A program made the translations under genes and the position numbers. From positions 62,001 to 126,000 of the forward strand of contig CAYQBN010000008.1 of the NCBI GenBank assembly GCA_964415795.1: a stretch of 64,000 nucleotides of DNA, in the 5' to 3' direction. This document shows positions 61,834 through 64,000 of the stretch, piece after piece. The stretch's first letter is position 1. The number at the start of each line of letters is the position of its first letter. The notes under the pieces were generated by a model, which made no database searches, was not told the DNA's origin, and worked only from the letters and a program-made list of their open reading frames with translations. This DNA is from CALITV01 sp964415795 (GTDB lineage: Bacteria; UBP6; UBA1177; JAKLFG01).

Positions 61834-62535
61834 ATGAAAGCGCTCTGGAGAACATGCTTCCTCGCGGTCTTGTTCCTTGCCGCGTGCAGCAGCGGGACCA
61901 AAGTCCCCGAAGACTCGCACGATACCGACGAGGCAGGAGCGACGATCACAGAGGGATCGGATGACACCACTGCTTCCGACAACGACTTCGCACAGCCTCG
62001 TATGCGTTTCAATGGCGAACAACCGTGGTTCGGGGTCCTCCCCACCGGCCAGCGGAAATGCTACGACAACGAGAAAAGAATACCCTGCCCTGAGATAGGG
62101 GATCCCTTCTTTGGGCAGGATGCCCAGTTCAACCAGTGGAAGACTCGTTCGTACACCATCAACGGTGACGGCACCGTATACGACAGCGCAACGCACATTA
62201 CATGGCAAAGCAACTACGCCTCCGGCCTCACATGGAACGAAGCCTACAATTACTGCGCATCTCTTTCGCTCGCCGGGAAGACTTGGCGCCTGCCTACCCC
62301 GCATGAGCTGAAAAGCCTCATCAACTACGAGAAGCTCTCTGGAACGCCTCCCAATGAGGTCCCCGCACATCCAGCGACCGACTTTCCGGGCGACAACCTG
62401 AACGACTGGTTCTGGGCGACCCCACGCCCCTATGACCCGCTGACAGCGTGGATAATCTATTTCTATGACGGCTACATGGACTACACGAGCCGAGACAACC
62501 GCTACAGCGTACGCTGTGTAGCAACATCAGAATGA
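61834..62535 (+). CDS. DUF1566 lipoprotein
   Basis: A 233-residue lipoprotein. ATG 61834 follows GGAGGG. The signal peptide ends in the lipobox LAAC. An acidic Asp/Thr/Ser linker (residues 20-55) leads to a DUF1566 domain with TINGDGTVYDSATHITWQ, TWNEAYNYCASLSLAGKTWRLPTPHEL and YSVRCVA. DUF1566 is related to the FGE/C-type lectin-like folds of surface proteins in deltaproteobacteria-like genomes. It shares an operon with the pilins and may be displayed or pilus-associated. Confidence 0.85.
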   Translation: MKALWRTCFLAVLFLAACSSGTKVPEDSHDTDEAGATITEGSDDTTASDNDFAQPRMRFNGEQPWFGVLPTGQRKCYDNEKRIPCPEIGDPFFGQDAQFNQWKTRSYTINGDGTVYDSATHITWQSNYASGLTWNEAYNYCASLSLAGKTWRLPTPHELKSLINYEKLSGTPPNEVPAHPATDFPGDNLNDWFWATPRPYDPLTAWIIYFYDGYMDYTSRDNRYSVRCVATSE

Positions 62536-62554
62536 GCAGGGAGGGAGAGATACC

Positions 62555-64000
62555 ATGAGAGGACTTATCGCTTGCTTCGCGCTTCTGGCGGTCATGACCG
62601 CAGGAAGCGTCTATGGCCAGTGCCTCAACTGCACGGCCCCCTATAGCGGCACCGTCTTCAGCAACCCTGCCGCCGACTCCTCGTGGACCCCTGTGGCCGA
62701 CGATGTGAACGCCGGCCAATATCTCTTCTTCAATGTGGTCGCCGGTACCTATTACGAGTGGGCTACTTGCGGCAGTGTAGACCCCACCTTCAACCCCGAG
62801 CTGTCCCTTCTCAGAAGACCAAGCGCTCCTTATACCTACTCCTGCGATTCCGGCATCATGACCGACAGCGTCGGCGTGGCCTACAACAACTACTCGAGCG
62901 ATTGCACCGATAACGCACAGAGCATGCTCATGGCGAAGATCGGCTGGTATGCTACCTTCACCGGGACCGTCGTCCTCCTCGTCAACCGCCCCAACTGTCA
63001 GACCACCAGCATCGCCCCCTCCCATGTCTCCATCAAGTGGCACACTCTCTCCACTCCGCCGGAATACTGTACTAACTGTGAGAATCAGAACCCAGCCACG
63101 GTACAAAGCAACCCTGCCGAAAAACCGAGCTGGACAACCGTAGCCACCAACATGTCGGGCGGCGACTATGCCCTTTTCAATGTGGTACAGGGAACCTACT
63201 ACGAGTGGTCGACTTGCGCCGGATCCGGCTGGGACACCCAGATAACCCTGCGCCGGTTCGATTGCTTGGGAGAGGTGCTCGGCTACAACAATGACTACAC
63301 GAGCGATCCATCGTGCGGCACTCGCTCACGCATCGGATGGTTTGCCGACTTCACCGGTACCATTGCGGTCATCGTGAGCCAGAACTACTGCCAAAGCAAC
63401 ACTGCCGCCGACATGACGCTCCAGTGGCGCAAGTTCCCCGTGACCGATCAGTGTTCGACTTGCACCACCGACGCACTCGGAAGCGAACTGAACATAGCCA
63501 ACGACAATATCGCCATCGTCAAGAATGGACAGTATATCATCCTTAACAATGTCGAGGGCGGCGCGACCTATGAATTCAGTGCCTGTCACCCGACGACCGG
63601 CTTCGACACCCAATTGACCCTCCGCGGCGCACCGGGCCTTTCCAACCCGACCTGCACCTCGCCCCTTCTCGCCTACAACGATAACGGTGATGGAAAGGAT
63701 TCCTACGGCGACACCTGCGGCGAACGATCGAAGATCGTGTGGACTGCCCCCGAGAACTTCAACGGCACCGACGAAAAGGTGCTCCTTGCCGTTCATGAAT
63801 TCAATTGTCAGGCCGACGAAGACCAGACCGTGTGGCAACTCCGCACCAAGAAGATAAAGCGCGCTCGTTACACCGAACTGGTACTCGACGCCACGCTCCC
63901 CTTCGACATCGTGGTGAACGACAATACTACTAACCTCCTCTGGACCAAGGCTATCGCCAGCGGCCACACATGGGTCGAGGCGCTCTCTTACTGCTCTCTC
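62555..64000 (+). CDS. Secreted CxxC-repeat protein ending in DUF1566, cut by window edge
   Basis: The visible 482 residues begin at ATG 62555 with GGGAGAGA upstream; the signal peptide ends near SVYG. Three related segments of about 130-150 residues follow, each opened by a CxxC (CLNC, CTNC, CSTC at 62621, 63068 and 63452) and containing a GxYxxFNVVxGTYYEW-like strand pair, a Trp-Asp-Thr-Gln segment and a DYTSD-like turn. After the third repeat VNDNTTNLLWTKAIA and TWVEALSYCS begin a DUF1566 domain that runs off the window. It is probably a surface or pilus-tip adhesin; ligand unknown. Confidence 0.8.
   Translation, partial: MRGLIACFALLAVMTAGSVYGQCLNCTAPYSGTVFSNPAADSSWTPVADDVNAGQYLFFNVVAGTYYEWATCGSVDPTFNPELSLLRRPSAPYTYSCDSGIMTDSVGVAYNNYSSDCTDNAQSMLMAKIGWYATFTGTVVLLVNRPNCQTTSIAPSHVSIKWHTLSTPPEYCTNCENQNPATVQSNPAEKPSWTTVATNMSGGDYALFNVVQGTYYEWSTCAGSGWDTQITLRRFDCLGEVLGYNNDYTSDPSCGTRSRIGWFADFTGTIAVIVSQNYCQSNTAADMTLQWRKFPVTDQCSTCTTDALGSELNIANDNIAIVKNGQYIILNNVEGGATYEFSACHPTTGFDTQLTLRGAPGLSNPTCTSPLLAYNDNGDGKDSYGDTCGERSKIVWTAPENFNGTDEKVLLAVHEFNCQADEDQTVWQLRTKKIKRARYTELVLDATLPFDIVVNDNTTNLLWTKAIASGHTWVEALSYCSL
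62621..63870 (+). repeat. Three tandem extracellular repeats, each starting with CxxC
   Basis: Repeats begin at 62621, 63068 and 63452, giving unit lengths of 149 and 128 residues for the first two. They share the strand pattern F/I-x-N-V-V-x-G-T-Y-Y-E-W (weaker in the third) and a late hydrophobic strand before a second cysteine pair. They are protein-level repeats, diverged at the DNA level. Confidence 0.7.

Noticed and set aside
1..64000. Looked for CRISPR arrays, insertion sequences, prophage genes and rRNA
   Set aside because: No regularly spaced repeats, transposase or integrase features, or conserved rRNA segments were seen.

Overview
This window is from a double-membraned (Gram-negative type) bacterium. 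It carries lipoproteins with lipoboxes, a Wzm/Wzt ABC exporter for surface polysaccharide, type IV pilins with a full minor-pilin/PilY1 operon, and a CsgG-type outer-membrane cluster. Gene order in the housekeeping blocks (rimP-nusA-ylxR-infB-rbfA-nrnA-truB; yebC-ruvC-ruvA-ruvB), a KorABCD-type 2-oxoglutarate:ferredoxin oxidoreductase and a two-subunit Fe-S fumarase suggest an anaerobe. A perfect sigma-54 promoter before the major pilin resembles Desulfobacterota/Myxococcota-like lineages, but I cannot name the taxon and an uncultured phylum is possible. I see no rRNA, tRNA, CRISPR array, insertion sequence or phage.

Layout. 1-14053 (all minus strand): a surface-polysaccharide cluster. It has six glycosyltransferase genes (one a GT2-GT4 fusion), two methyltransferases, a DegT-type sugar aminotransferase, a cupin, a B12-binding radical SAM enzyme and the Wzm/Wzt exporter. 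Most neighbours overlap by 4 bases. Parts are clearly more AT-rich than the rest of the window. 14093-22118 (minus): two related pilins flanking a TPR-containing GT-C membrane transferase, then tilS and two more large membrane proteins of GT-C type. The major pilin has a sigma-54 promoter and a terminator that lies inside the start of the next gene. 22105-28788 (minus): asnS, an AI-2E family permease, and a periplasmic/outer-membrane set (FecR, PEGA, CsgG-FlgT-like, FlgT-N-like, LPP20-like). 28861-34577: glgA (minus), divergent from yebC-ruvCAB and an unknown gene (plus). 34580-38728 (minus): fumarase and Kor operon. 38833-39276: a small heat-shock protein. 39332-46885 (minus): the translation/transcription-factor operon, with a candidate attenuator in its leader.

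47097-64000 (plus) is the most unusual part. A 1228-residue protein joins an Lgt-like seven-helix membrane domain, a two-component-regulator type beta-propeller, a Y_Y_Y domain, a transmembrane helix and a cytoplasmic AraC-type DNA-binding domain, with no kinase or receiver between them. It stands directly upstream of an operon in the order fimU-pilV-pilW-pilX-pilY1-X-pilE-pilE, which follows the Pseudomonas minor-pilin operon. The operon continues into a DUF1566 lipoprotein and a CxxC-repeat protein that also ends in DUF1566 and is cut by the window edge. An 8+8 base inverted repeat lies between the regulator gene and the operon. A reasonable working model is that the membrane regulator senses something at the envelope and controls assembly of the pilus tip; this is inference.
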